The notes beneath the pieces were generated by a model. It saw only the letters and a program-made list of their open reading frames with translations. It made no database searches and was not told the DNA's origin. The position numbers were made by a program, and so were the translations under genes. Below are positions 25,132 to 33,264 of a DNA stretch of 50,202 bases, piece by piece. How positions within the stretch are numbered: position 1 is the stretch's first letter; each line of letters starts with the position of its first letter. This DNA comes from a virus, in IMG/VR virus record IMGVR_UViG_3300045741_000124, positions 1 to 50,202 of that record. One strand, given 5' to 3'.

Positions 25132-26908
25132 AAGTCTCCAAGAAGCGGCGAGTTCTGAGGATAGTATCCTCGCCAATCTCATCAATGAGCATTACCTTGC
25201 CGGGGTTCGGGGGGAGCCCCTCTTGGGCATTACCTGCGAGAGCTATCATCCGCATGTCAGCCAGTGCCAATAGTTGCTGGTAGATGGAGCCAATTGTGGC
25301 CAGCTTAGCCTGTTCCTCTTGGCGAGCCAGTTCCCGGGTGGCGGCGGTGTTACTGAAGCTGACATAAACCCCGATGCGCTTGTGAAGGTCCCCCGGGGGG
25401 AGCATGAGGGCGGCAATGAGGGGATCAGCCTTATCCCCCAATACCTGTTTAATGCGGTCGAATGGGCGCTGTTGGATGATGAGGTAGAGCCACTGGACTA
25501 GGGCACCCTTGAGGCAGACTCGGATATCCCGGCTGATGTTATCGAAATACGAACCACTTTCCTGCAACAGTGCAAGGGTTGAAGTGGCGGTTGCTTGACG
25601 ACCCAAGGCTTGGGACTCCCGCCCAAGGTTGTAGTCACTCAGCTTAACCACCCTCTCCCCATATTCCCGCAGTATGTTGCCCGCTTCGAACAGGTCACTT
25701 CCCACGGAGCCCATCATCTCGGGAACTAGATCATTGGGGTCATCGAGGGGAACGACCATGTTGGGGTAGATTGAGGTCATTGCCTCAATTGCCGTGCTCC
25801 CCGCCTTGCCCTTCCAGATGCGGGTATTGGCAACGGTGGTGTTATCAATAATCTGATTGATGTTAGTGCTAATCCCCTCATCAATGGCTTCGCACCGCTC
25901 AATAATTCCCATCCCGTAGATGCGCTTGCGACGCCGGATATAACGAGCCAAGTGGTAGGGAAGTTGACCGTGCTCATAAGGCCACGGGATGATGCGGAAG
26001 ATGAAATTGTAGTCGTCGAAAGCGTGCTCAATCAGTATCCGCGACTCATAGCCATTGCCATCCAAATCGAGTCTAGCCCACGTTTCCCCAATTGCCAACT
26101 CCGGGGTCTGGTAGTAGACGGTATCACCCGTCTTCTCAATATTGGATTGCTCCTCTTGGAGTGGGCTGATACGGGTTCCAATCCCAGTAGGGTCCCCATA
26201 CTTCTCAAGGAACTCCATCACCACGGACTTCTTCCACCCCTTCGGTCCATCCCCAACCATCTGGAGAATCTCGGAGGGGCGCATATTGTATTCTTCGGTG
26301 ATGAAGGGAATGCGGTCGAAGGAGTCGTAACCGGAAGGGAAGTAGAGCTTCTCAATAGCGGGGACACTGAAACGAACATTGTCCTTGGTTACTCGGTCAG
26401 TGTAAGAACCATCAGTGTGGTAGTCGCGCTCCTTGATGGTCTCCCAGCCCACCTTGAGGATACCAGTGCCGAATTGGGTAGTATCATCGAGGAGTTCATT
26501 GATTGCTCCCTCGAAGTCAACATCACCATTGGGGCCAACCTCGTAGAGAAGGTAGGTTTCGAGTAGCTCAGCGATATCTCGCCACGTTATTGGGTTCCCA
26601 TTCTCATCCTGAATTCCCAACGGCTCCTCAGTGAGGGGCTCCGTGACGATGAGCTTGTCTTGTGCTTTGAGGGCATTGAGGATACGAGTCTTGATGGAGT
26701 CAACTGCGGTAGCAGCGAAGGGGATGTGAAGGGAGGATGCACCCACGAAGGGCCACGTTTTGGGCTTAGTCTTGGCCTCATAGCGGCGAAGCATCCCCTT
26801 GAAGGATTCAATGCGGGCGGTTCGGGAGGCACTACGGACGACGGAATCAAGCTGGTCGTTGAGATACTTCTTGATCCGTTCCTCACGATTGGGGGTTAGG
26901 GTTAGCAT
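24902..26908 (-). CDS. Portal protein (668 aa)
   Basis: Start ATG 26908, overlapping the preceding gene. It has the typical long helical portal plan: an N-terminal region with KTWPFVGASSLHIPF, a wing with WETIKERDYHTDG, IPWPYEHGQLPYH, then the stem helices (IDEGISTNINQIIDN) and a crown segment. Length suits a podovirus portal. The last 60 residues are Pro/Gly/Ser low complexity. The dodecameric ring should sit at the capsid vertex, bind terminase during packaging and later the adaptor. Confidence 0.88.
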   Translation of the reverse strand: MLTLTPNREERIKKYLNDQLDSVVRSASRTARIESFKGMLRRYEAKTKPKTWPFVGASSLHIPFAATAVDSIKTRILNALKAQDKLIVTEPLTEEPLGIQDENGNPITWRDIAELLETYLLYEVGPNGDVDFEGAINELLDDTTQFGTGILKVGWETIKERDYHTDGSYTDRVTKDNVRFSVPAIEKLYFPSGYDSFDRIPFITEEYNMRPSEILQMVGDGPKGWKKSVVMEFLEKYGDPTGIGTRISPLQEEQSNIEKTGDTVYYQTPELAIGETWARLDLDGNGYESRILIEHAFDDYNFIFRIIPWPYEHGQLPYHLARYIRRRKRIYGMGIIERCEAIDEGISTNINQIIDNTTVANTRIWKGKAGSTAIEAMTSIYPNMVVPLDDPNDLVPEMMGSVGSDLFEAGNILREYGERVVKLSDYNLGRESQALGRQATATSTLALLQESGSYFDNISRDIRVCLKGALVQWLYLIIQQRPFDRIKQVLGDKADPLIAALMLPPGDLHKRIGVYVSFSNTAATRELARQEEQAKLATIGSIYQQLLALADMRMIALAGNAQEGLPPNPGKVMLIDEIGEDTILRTRRFLETYGETRSTTTFPDWSRTIERYSPPLPGGAGVGPQQPILGAPPSSPPGGDGGGGGAIGGGGPQPLPQVGPVGGSQIGT

Positions 26909-27312
26909 TGGCGGTTCCACTTGCGCCAGAACTCAGCGCACATCAGGCCACAGCGTTCAGCAATCCGCTCATCAGCATCCATCACTGGACGAGAGGAGGC
27001 GGAAGGGGGGAGAGAGTGTAGGGCAGCGTGGGTCATTTCGTGTGTAACTGTATCATGAGTCACACCATCTGCATAGAGGTATATCTCACCGAGTTGAGGT
27101 AGCTTACGTCGGCCATTACCATCACACTCATAGTGGTTATCACGGTGGGTGACAGCTTCAAAGGTGAATACTGTTTGAGCATCCTCGGGACTCCACTTCC
27201 TTCTCCTCTTCCACCCCTTAGCCATTGACTCATAGGTGGGGTAGATGAGGACACGGTAGAAAGGGGTGTTCCCGGGAACGGGGTGGATCAGGAAGGTGCG
27301 GAACTTAGCCAC
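26902..27312 (-). CDS. HExxH metallopeptidase-like protein (136 aa)
   Basis: VTHEMTHAALH contains a HExxH zinc motif, with a downstream acidic helix (DADERIAERCG) that could give the third ligand. It lies directly before the portal and overlaps it. It could be a head-maturation protease or an inactive structural relative. No classic prohead-protease motif is seen. The N-terminus is beta-rich. Confidence 0.6.
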   Translation of the reverse strand: MAKFRTFLIHPVPGNTPFYRVLIYPTYESMAKGWKRRRKWSPEDAQTVFTFEAVTHRDNHYECDGNGRRKLPQLGEIYLYADGVTHDTVTHEMTHAALHSLPPSASSRPVMDADERIAERCGLMCAEFWRKWNRQC

Positions 27313-28307
27313 TATTTCAACCTATCGGCCAAGTCACGGATGGTGAACCACAGGGAGTGCTGGGCAATGGGGACGAGGAAACCGGGGCCGGTTGGGTCAC
27401 TGGGACGCCTCAAGATAAGCCCCATTCCCCTGACTTGCTCGGGGAATGATGAGGGCTTCTCGTGGATGTAGCGGTAGCGGTCCTTGTCACAGGCATGACC
27501 CACGGTGAATGCCACATCCTCGGCACTATTGTCGAACCCAACGGCGAATAGGTGCGAATTAGCCCCAATGACTGACTGCCGGTGCTTGTGGATCATCGCT
27601 CGTTCGTGAGCCGGGGGGGTGCGACTCGCCCCCGCGTGCATTATCCTCCAACGACCATTGACAATGAGTTCGGGGAGCCGCACAACTTGAACCTTGTCGG
27701 ATTGGACGAAGTGCTGGATATACGATTCGGCGAGCGCCGCCATGTCCTCCGGGTCGAATCGCTGCCCCATCCGGGCCGCGAGAAGGTCGAGCATATTGCG
27801 CCCACCCTTGGTCTCGGAAGCCTTGGCAAACTGCCTCTCGATCCGTTGGTCGTGATTGCCGTACATCAGGATAATGCGGTCGAAGGTCTCAAGGAGCACA
27901 TCGAGAACACCCTTCAGCGTCAATAACTCATCACTGATGCTGGTCGTAGCCCCCACTTGATCATACTTGGATAGGCGGTCGGCTTGGAGGAAGTCCCCGG
28001 CGACGATCAGGGTGGGGATGTTGAGCCTGTTGGCTGTCTCACAAACCTCAAGGACCCAATCCACGGAGTAGAAGGGGTTGTGGAAGCACGCCACCACTAC
28101 TGCCTCCCCATCATATTCGTCAATATTGATACGCGGAGGGGCCACCAACTGCCCCTCCTCCAGCACCTTCCTCGTCCTATCCCTGCCCCGTGACTCCCAC
28201 CGCTTCAGTGCTCGCTTTTTCCTCTCCCCTGTATCACATGCCCTACACAATACACCTTGGGTCTTGTTCCCACACTGGGGATTCCCACACTTCTTTGTGA
28301 ATGGCAT
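27312..28307 (-). CDS. Metallophosphoesterase with N-terminal zinc ribbon (331 aa)
   Basis: Residues 7-24 hold CGNPQCG and CRAC, a zinc ribbon. The calcineurin-like fold follows: VVACFHNPFY, GDFLQ, YGNHDQR, then MHAG and a late His. The usual first-motif DxH reads CxH, so one metal ligand is changed. It sits between lysis/tail genes and head genes, an unusual place for a phosphoesterase. A DNA-end or nucleotide phosphatase role is possible but unproved. Confidence 0.78.
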   Translation of the reverse strand: MPFTKKCGNPQCGNKTQGVLCRACDTGERKKRALKRWESRGRDRTRKVLEEGQLVAPPRINIDEYDGEAVVVACFHNPFYSVDWVLEVCETANRLNIPTLIVAGDFLQADRLSKYDQVGATTSISDELLTLKGVLDVLLETFDRIILMYGNHDQRIERQFAKASETKGGRNMLDLLAARMGQRFDPEDMAALAESYIQHFVQSDKVQVVRLPELIVNGRWRIMHAGASRTPPAHERAMIHKHRQSVIGANSHLFAVGFDNSAEDVAFTVGHACDKDRYRYIHEKPSSFPEQVRGMGLILRRPSDPTGPGFLVPIAQHSLWFTIRDLADRLK

Positions 28308-28315
28308 CCATTCTC

Positions 28316-28642
28316 CTATTTACACTTACCACTAATACAATCCTCATGGGCCTTGATAAGTGCATCCTTGATATTATCTATCTTGGTCTCCTCAGTATCT
28401 TGCTGAGCGTTAGTGTGCTCGATTGCGGTGAATAGTGCCGCGTGGGCTTTATCACTAGCCACAATATGGTCATCGAGTTGACGTTGGATAACGGCAAGGT
28501 GGATGGATTCAATTACCAGTGCGGGTACTGCAATCATTATCAGTGACCCCAATATCCCCGCAACACCCTTGAGTACGTTACTGACTTGAATATAGTCATG
28601 ACCGTCCCCATTCCTAACAATCTTAATCCCCCCAGCAGCCAT
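28316..28642 (-). CDS. Membrane-anchored coiled-coil protein (spanin/holin-like)
   Basis: It has 108 residues from ATG 28642 (TAATG overlap with the upstream stop). One strong membrane segment (GILGSLIMIAVPALVIESI) is followed by a charged helix with NAQQDTEETKIDNIKDALI and a short Cys-containing tail. This topology fits an inner-membrane spanin or accessory holin. No partner lipoprotein is obvious. Confidence 0.5.
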   Translation of the reverse strand: MAAGGIKIVRNGDGHDYIQVSNVLKGVAGILGSLIMIAVPALVIESIHLAVIQRQLDDHIVASDKAHAALFTAIEHTNAQQDTEETKIDNIKDALIKAHEDCISGKCK

Positions 28643-28785
28643 TACTGCCCCCTCTTCACGCGCTGCGGGAGCCTTTTTCCCTTTGACGCTTTATCGAACT
28701 CTTTGACTTCTTTCGCTGTGATACCTGAGCGGCGAGCGGTGGCGGTGTGGAAGAACCGTCGTTGGGCGTTTGACTTATATGGCAT
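28642..28785 (-). CDS. Conserved-type small basic phage protein (47 aa)
   Basis: The frame from ATG 28785 starts MPYKSNAQRRFFHTATA and continues AKEVKEFDKASKGK to a basic end. This 'PYKS-QRRFFH...EFDKASKG' type is widespread in phages, from memory, with no agreed function. A longer overlapping frame (28656-28859) is far less protein-like and is rejected. It ends at the start of the next gene. Confidence 0.8.
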   Translation of the reverse strand: MPYKSNAQRRFFHTATARRSGITAKEVKEFDKASKGKRLPQRVKRGQ

Positions 28786-28858
28786 AGGGGGGCCTCGGAG
28801 GGAGCACGGAAACCAATCTCAATCTGCTTGATCCAATAACCAAACTGATCGTAGAACA

Positions 28859-30094
28859 TTATCGGCTCACACAGTAGGTGTTGATTGCAGTGCGGAGGAG
28901 GTTGAGGTAGGTGGTCCAGTTGGGCATTTCGTGGGTAGCAGTGGCAACATTGTTGACTTGAGTTAAGAGAGTCTGCCCACTGAACATCAACTTATTGTAA
29001 TACTCATCTTGTTGTTGGGGAGCGCGGCTACAAGCGGGATCACTATTGGTATCAACACAAGTGCGGTCGAGTATCCCATTAGCCATCCACACATAAGTAT
29101 GGGGGTAGTAGAAGATCCCCCGGCCATTGTAGAGTAAGCTATCCTTCTTCCATGCCGCATCCGCCGTCAACCCCGCGTTCTCCCCCGTCCCACTCAGTAC
29201 CACTGTCCCATCCCCCGCTCCACCAACCGCCATATTAGCCCGGTAGTCACAATGGCTATCCAAGTTGGCATCGTTGCAACATGGTCCAGTTCCCTGAACC
29301 CGATCCCCCCATGCCCTGTCCGTGACAACACGACCGGGGGAGGGGAAACCGACGAATACGCCACTGTCGTTGTTGGTTCGCTCACAGCCACAATCAACCC
29401 GACTCCCATAGGCGCCACTCCCCAAGAAAACAGCATCCATCTTGGTTCCACTATAGTAGGCCAATAAATAGGCCCACGTTTGGGTGCCTTGGGAGTTCCC
29501 GACGCCGCAGAATGCGCTTGTGCCATCCTCGGTGAAGAAGTTATCGTAGATCCACTGCACTACAGTATCATTACGCGCTGCCAATACTAGGTAGCCATCC
29601 CGCTCATCCTCCGTCCCCGTATCAGCAACACCATTGAAGGAGGCATCATCCCATGCCACTTGCCACAACCTCCACCCATCGTTGCGGAGATCATCGAACA
29701 AACCGGGGCTACTACTAACCGTATAGCCATCCCCATCACCATCACAGTAACCGGGAGCATAAGAGGCGGAGCAGCCCTGATTGTCGTAGTTCCCCGCTGA
29801 GGTGCCACCAGTGAAGAATATCAGATCCCCTTTGGGGGCACCGATTGGGGCGGAGCGCCAGATGGTAACCTGTTCCGCTGCCGCAATCCCCTGCACTTGC
29901 ACATTCAACACATACTTGTTGGTGACGGCGTAGTTACCACAGAGGGCGGAGAGGCCACAGTTTTGGGTTGTGGTGGGGGTGGTGGAGGAGACGATGCTAA
30001 CGCGGCCACCATGGCGGGGCATGGTGTCAATGGCGGGTCCCTTGAGGGTGATTCCAGTGAGGGTTGAGGCGAGGAGGATACTAGTAAGGAGCAT
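28859..30094 (-). CDS. Secreted alpha/beta hydrolase (411 aa)
   Basis: The N-terminus (MLLTSILLASTLTGITLKG) looks like a Sec signal or anchor. The alpha/beta-hydrolase fold follows: strand and oxyanion region FFTGGTSAGN, nucleophile elbow GVGNSQGTQTW (Ser in GxSxG), and a late THEMPNW that could hold the catalytic His. More than ten cysteines suggest disulfides outside the cytoplasm. It lies between a holin-like gene and another secreted protein. Possible roles are envelope or surface-polymer esterase. The substrate cannot be read. Confidence 0.75.
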   Translation of the reverse strand: MLLTSILLASTLTGITLKGPAIDTMPRHGGRVSIVSSTTPTTTQNCGLSALCGNYAVTNKYVLNVQVQGIAAAEQVTIWRSAPIGAPKGDLIFFTGGTSAGNYDNQGCSASYAPGYCDGDGDGYTVSSSPGLFDDLRNDGWRLWQVAWDDASFNGVADTGTEDERDGYLVLAARNDTVVQWIYDNFFTEDGTSAFCGVGNSQGTQTWAYLLAYYSGTKMDAVFLGSGAYGSRVDCGCERTNNDSGVFVGFPSPGRVVTDRAWGDRVQGTGPCCNDANLDSHCDYRANMAVGGAGDGTVVLSGTGENAGLTADAAWKKDSLLYNGRGIFYYPHTYVWMANGILDRTCVDTNSDPACSRAPQQQDEYYNKLMFSGQTLLTQVNNVATATHEMPNWTTYLNLLRTAINTYCVSR

Positions 30095-31002
30095 TAGTTA
30101 CTAACCTCCAATAGCACTGTCTCCCCTTGGAGTGTACCCGCATTAGTGGAGATAGTTGCAGTGACATCAATAGTCTCAGCGACAGTGGTATCGAAGGATT
30201 GGTTGGAGGCGGTGGTGCCGGTGAGGAAGTTCTCGCTGGAGGATGTGGCGAAGAAGGTGGTTCCACCCATACAGGCAACCTTACCATTTGATCCTGAACC
30301 AGCAACCCTGACAAAACAACGAATGTCTGTAACGAAGGGGGCGTTGACGGCAGCTGTTGAAGTAAGCGCGATGGCAGTATTCTGAGTGAGTGTCTGGCTT
30401 GTCCCAATTAACTTAATCTGCCATGTTGGTGCGACAGTGGTCTGGTAGAAGCCCCCAACCAAAATGTGAATCATCGAACCAACATGGAGGTAACCAGCGG
30501 GGATTGTTAGTGATCCATTACCCACAGTTGGGAGTATCGAGTGGGCCGTGTTATCCCCAGTGAGGGAGGAGTTAGTGGTACCAGCGGTGTAAAGGCACTG
30601 GGGGAGGGTAGCTCCGGGTGTGCCACCAGAACCAGTGGAGTCCATGAAGCGAACGGTGTGGTCATTGAAGGCGTGGATAAGGGCGGTGCCAGCGGAGGGG
30701 GTTGACGGGTTGACAGTATTGAGGGTGAAGAGAGCCCCATAGCTACCATCCGTTCCATCCGTTGTATTGGGGGGGACCCGAGTCCATACTCCCGCAATAC
30801 AAGCATTGATCTTCCCAGTCCCAACCACCGTCTCCATCACATTCCCACTACACGCTTGGGCATTGTGATCGGTGGTCGTATACTGCATCGTACTAGCCGC
30901 GCTCCCCCCTCCACTCACCCCACTTCCGGGGGCCAGCATCAGGGGCAGGGTGAGGAAAGCAGCGGTGAGGAGGACGGCGGGAGCGAGTCCTCTGAGATTC
31001 AT
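30094..31002 (-). CDS. Secreted beta-rich protein with signal peptide (302 aa)
   Basis: The N-terminus is a textbook signal peptide: basic start MNLRGLAPA, hydrophobic VLLTAAFLTLPLML and a small-residue region. The mature part is Thr/Ser/Gly/Asn-rich, predicted beta sandwich, and its C-terminal half (about 170-302) resembles jelly-roll-like virion domains. It overlaps the secreted hydrolase by one base, suggesting the pair works together outside the cell. Function unknown. Confidence 0.65.
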   Translation of the reverse strand: MNLRGLAPAVLLTAAFLTLPLMLAPGSGVSGGGSAASTMQYTTTDHNAQACSGNVMETVVGTGKINACIAGVWTRVPPNTTDGTDGSYGALFTLNTVNPSTPSAGTALIHAFNDHTVRFMDSTGSGGTPGATLPQCLYTAGTTNSSLTGDNTAHSILPTVGNGSLTIPAGYLHVGSMIHILVGGFYQTTVAPTWQIKLIGTSQTLTQNTAIALTSTAAVNAPFVTDIRCFVRVAGSGSNGKVACMGGTTFFATSSSENFLTGTTASNQSFDTTVAETIDVTATISTNAGTLQGETVLLEVSN

Positions 31003-31004
31003 AA

Positions 31005-31298
31005 TTAGCGCCAGTAGGCAATATAAGCGGTGCTATTGCCAACAGTGTAGAGGTAGACAATGGGTGAGGACCAGTTGATTCCCTCAAATGTAACGGACCC
31101 CCCAATCGGCACCGTCATGTAGGTTGAGCCAGTGGTGCCGTTAGCAACGAAGGCGACGCGGAAGGCGGTTCCGTCGTTGAGAATCCCAATGGTGATCTTG
31201 CTAATGGTGGTCGTTGGTCCCGTCCACGTTGCCTCGGTGGCAGCAGTGAGTGAGACCTGCTCAATCACCGGATTCGCACTAAGCCCATAACTGCTCAT
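31005..31298 (-). CDS. Small beta-rich structural protein (97 aa)
   Basis: All-beta predicted, with strands such as TISKITIGILNDGTAFRVAF and SPIVYLYTVGN. It starts as TAATG on the preceding stop. It lies just before the secreted pair. It may be a virion surface or decoration component. No family recognised. Confidence 0.55.
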   Translation of the reverse strand: MSSYGLSANPVIEQVSLTAATEATWTGPTTTISKITIGILNDGTAFRVAFVANGTTGSTYMTVPIGGSVTFEGINWSSPIVYLYTVGNSTAYIAYWR

Positions 31299-31426
31299 TA
31301 CTTACCTCGCTTCTTGGAAACATGACGCTGAAGGGGCCGTCCACGCATATGCTTGAACGACCCCGGACGAGTGCGCTTCTTCTCGGACAATCGCGGTACA
31401 TAACGGTTGCCACCTTTGGGAAGCAC
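31298..31426 (-). CDS. Very basic small protein (42 aa)
   Basis: A frame from GTG 31426 to TAA 31298 encodes a Lys/Arg-rich peptide (RLSEKKRTRPGSFKHMRG...VSKKRGK) that shares its last bases with the next start. It fills the 130-base gap between the holin-like gene and the next gene. It is probably nucleic-acid binding. The start lacks a strong ribosome binding site. Confidence 0.5.
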   Translation of the reverse strand: MLPKGGNRYVPRLSEKKRTRPGSFKHMRGRPLQRHVSKKRGK

Positions 31427-31431
31427 CTCAG

Positions 31432-31623
31432 TTAGCCCTTGTGAGCGGCAACTGCATCAACCACACCTTGGGCACCAACATAGGTCGCGGCCAGCCCGAT
31501 GAGCCAACTCACCACTGTGGTGGGAATACCCCAACTAATGAGAGCGGGGGACACAATACCAGTGAGGATGGTGATGAAGAGCTTCTTGGAGATGAAAGTT
31601 TTGAGTTTGTCTATAATAACCAT
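31432..31623 (-). CDS. Holin-like membrane protein (63 aa)
   Basis: Two hydrophobic stretches (KLFITILTGIVSPALISW and VVSWLIGLAATYVGAQ) with a basic start and a short charged end. Size and place next to the M15 endolysin fit a class II holin, which would permeabilise the inner membrane at the time of lysis. Some phage proteins of this size are only membrane anchors. Confidence 0.65.
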   Translation of the reverse strand: MVIIDKLKTFISKKLFITILTGIVSPALISWGIPTTVVSWLIGLAATYVGAQGVVDAVAAHKG

Positions 31624-31671
31624 TAGATCCTCCAGTTAGTAATGGTAAGGGGAAAGACTAGGAAAGTCAAC

Positions 31672-32022
31672 CTACTTCACTCCCGTAGCCGGGTTCTCAA
31701 AGCTGTAGTGGTTCCCATCCCCCCATCTCCCACCCCACCTAGCGAGGGGATGCTGCTTCTCCCACCATTCCCCCAACCGTTGGTGATCGCTAGTTTGGCG
31801 CAACCACTGGTAGTTGGAATCGTAGAGGTTCAGATCGAGAGCGAGCTTCAGAATGTGGTTACTGTTCCTGATCCCAACCCCAATCGACGCATAATAGGCT
31901 GCAACTTCGGGGGGGCGGTAGCACCAGTCGAGGTTGTAGTGGAAGCCGAGGAGAGTGGCTTGGTTGAGGAGAGCGGGAACATGGGAGGCGAACTCACACT
32001 GAAGGACTAGTAGAGCGGACAT
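31672..32022 (-). CDS. Endolysin, peptidase M15-like (116 aa)
   Basis: Start ATG 32022 with GGAG upstream. The order SNHILKLALDLNLY (SxH...D) and then LGEWWEKQHPLARWGGRWGD followed by NHYSFENP matches the zinc-binding S-x-H...D...G-x-x-x-W-G-G...H of M15 D-Ala-D-Ala or L-Ala-D-Glu peptidases. It should cleave peptide cross-links of host peptidoglycan at lysis. A holin-like gene is 48 bases downstream in the same operon. Confidence 0.82.
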   Translation of the reverse strand: MSALLVLQCEFASHVPALLNQATLLGFHYNLDWCYRPPEVAAYYASIGVGIRNSNHILKLALDLNLYDSNYQWLRQTSDHQRLGEWWEKQHPLARWGGRWGDGNHYSFENPATGVK

Positions 32023-32357
32023 TCCCTGATCTCCTCCAGCTTCGCGCAAATACAACACCCATCAACATGCCTCGGCTTCCCCGTCTTGAAGTGACTCCCC
32101 TCAACGAGTCCTCGAAGCTCCTCCAACTTGTTATTGCGAATGCGATTGGATAGCCGTGCAATCTCCGCATGGGCCTCATCTGCCAACCGCCGCTCAATCT
32201 TCCACAACTCCTTGTACTTCCCCCCCGTTGGCTGTTCCGTAGCGAAGGTCATCCCAATCTCCCTTTCCGGCTCACCATCCTCATATGAGTCGGGGAAATC
32301 CATCGTCTCGTGTTCCAATTGCGTGAACTCCCAATATGGATCTCCAAGTTGTCCCAT
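32007..32357 (-). CDS. Small helical protein with C-terminal Cys cluster
   Basis: It has 116 residues, with an acidic N-terminus, a charged helix (KIERRLADEAHAEIARLSNR) and a C-terminal GCCICAKLEEIREC that could hold a metal. It overlaps the endolysin start by 16 bases and the upstream gene by one. Function unknown. Confidence 0.6.
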   Translation of the reverse strand: MGQLGDPYWEFTQLEHETMDFPDSYEDGEPEREIGMTFATEQPTGGKYKELWKIERRLADEAHAEIARLSNRIRNNKLEELRGLVEGSHFKTGKPRHVDGCCICAKLEEIRECPLY

Positions 32358-32722
32358 TATGGTCTCAGTATCTCCATGCTCCCATCTGCCTTGACCTTAA
32401 CAACCGGAGTCCCTCTCACCTGTCCCGTTACCCCCGGCGTATATGCTTCCTCACAATCCCGCCCCTCATCCATCTCAAATGGGACCATGAGGTACCACGA
32501 GCAGCCACGGAGATCGGGACGCAGTGGGTCGCCGGGGCACACCATTATGGTGCGGCCCATGATATGGCGGATCTTGAGCCCATTCCCACACGACGGACAC
32601 CTTCGATCCCGCCACGTTGCCCGGTAGGAGGCGGCAATTCGACGCTTCTCCGCCGCTTCCCACAATGAGTTCTTGAGGGTGTCAACGATATTGAGCGGCT
32701 CCCCACCCATCTTGACTATCAC
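32357..32722 (-). CDS. Zinc-ribbon protein (121 aa)
   Basis: The start chosen is GTG 32722, which overlaps the upstream stop as GTGA and has AGGTG before it. RRCPSCGNGLKIRH then MVCPGDPLRPDLRGC makes a four-cysteine ribbon of topoisomerase/transcription-factor type. The middle is basic. It may bind nucleic acid. No family name given. Confidence 0.65.
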   Translation of the reverse strand: MIVKMGGEPLNIVDTLKNSLWEAAEKRRIAASYRATWRDRRCPSCGNGLKIRHIMGRTIMVCPGDPLRPDLRGCSWYLMVPFEMDEGRDCEEAYTPGVTGQVRGTPVVKVKADGSMEILRP

Positions 32723-33264
32723 GATTGCACCTGAATTGTGTCCAAGTTGATTGACAGGTCGTAGGGGCAAGTGGAGAGAGTGAACTTGATATATTGGATC
32801 GTATTGCCGGGGTTGTCGGGAGTTGCAATCCCCCCGATTCTGGTGAACGGGACTACAACATTCTCCCAGTAGCCAGCACGAAGGGAATAACCAAGGGGGC
32901 TGGTGGAGAAGGGGGCGTAGAAGGAGTAGAGGGTATCGTTGAAGTCGGTGTTGTTAATCTCAATCTTGAAGAATGTCGATGCGCTCTGCCCATTCAATGC
33001 TTGATCCACATTGTTGTTATTGGCGCGGAGGCGAAAGAAGAGGTTGGAGTAATCTGTGAAATTGGGCTGGGGAGTGAAGGCAATGCGGACAGCAGCTACA
33101 GCGGGGCTGACATTACCCGGAATGCTCAAAAGACATGAGGTGGTGCCTGAAGCGGGGAGAGTAGTGGTATCGAGTTGAGCCACCGATCCAGTTCCAGTGG
33201 TGATGAAGGATAGTGAGTAGGTAGTCTCGGATGGTTCAAAGTCACACAGTGCTAGTTTATTCAC
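32719..33264 (-). CDS. Beta-sandwich protein, possible virion surface protein (181 aa)
   Basis: It starts at GTG 33264, overlapping the terminase stop as GTGA. The predicted all-beta body (SLSFITTGTGSVAQLD, LFFRLRANNNNVDQALNG, YSLRAGYWENVVVPFTR) resembles carbohydrate-binding or laminin-G-like sandwiches. A receptor or glycan-binding role is plausible. Its position after the large terminase is unusual for a tail protein, and the fold call is uncertain. Confidence 0.5.
   Translation of the reverse strand: MNKLALCDFEPSETTYSLSFITTGTGSVAQLDTTTLPASGTTSCLLSIPGNVSPAVAAVRIAFTPQPNFTDYSNLFFRLRANNNNVDQALNGQSASTFFKIEINNTDFNDTLYSFYAPFSTSPLGYSLRAGYWENVVVPFTRIGGIATPDNPGNTIQYIKFTLSTCPYDLSINLDTIQVQS

Noticed and set aside
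28656-28859. Minus-strand 67-residue frame starting MFYDQF
   Set aside because: It overlaps the conserved-type PYKSNAQRRFFH gene in another frame, and its second half is low-complexity basic sequence. Only the conserved-type frame is kept.
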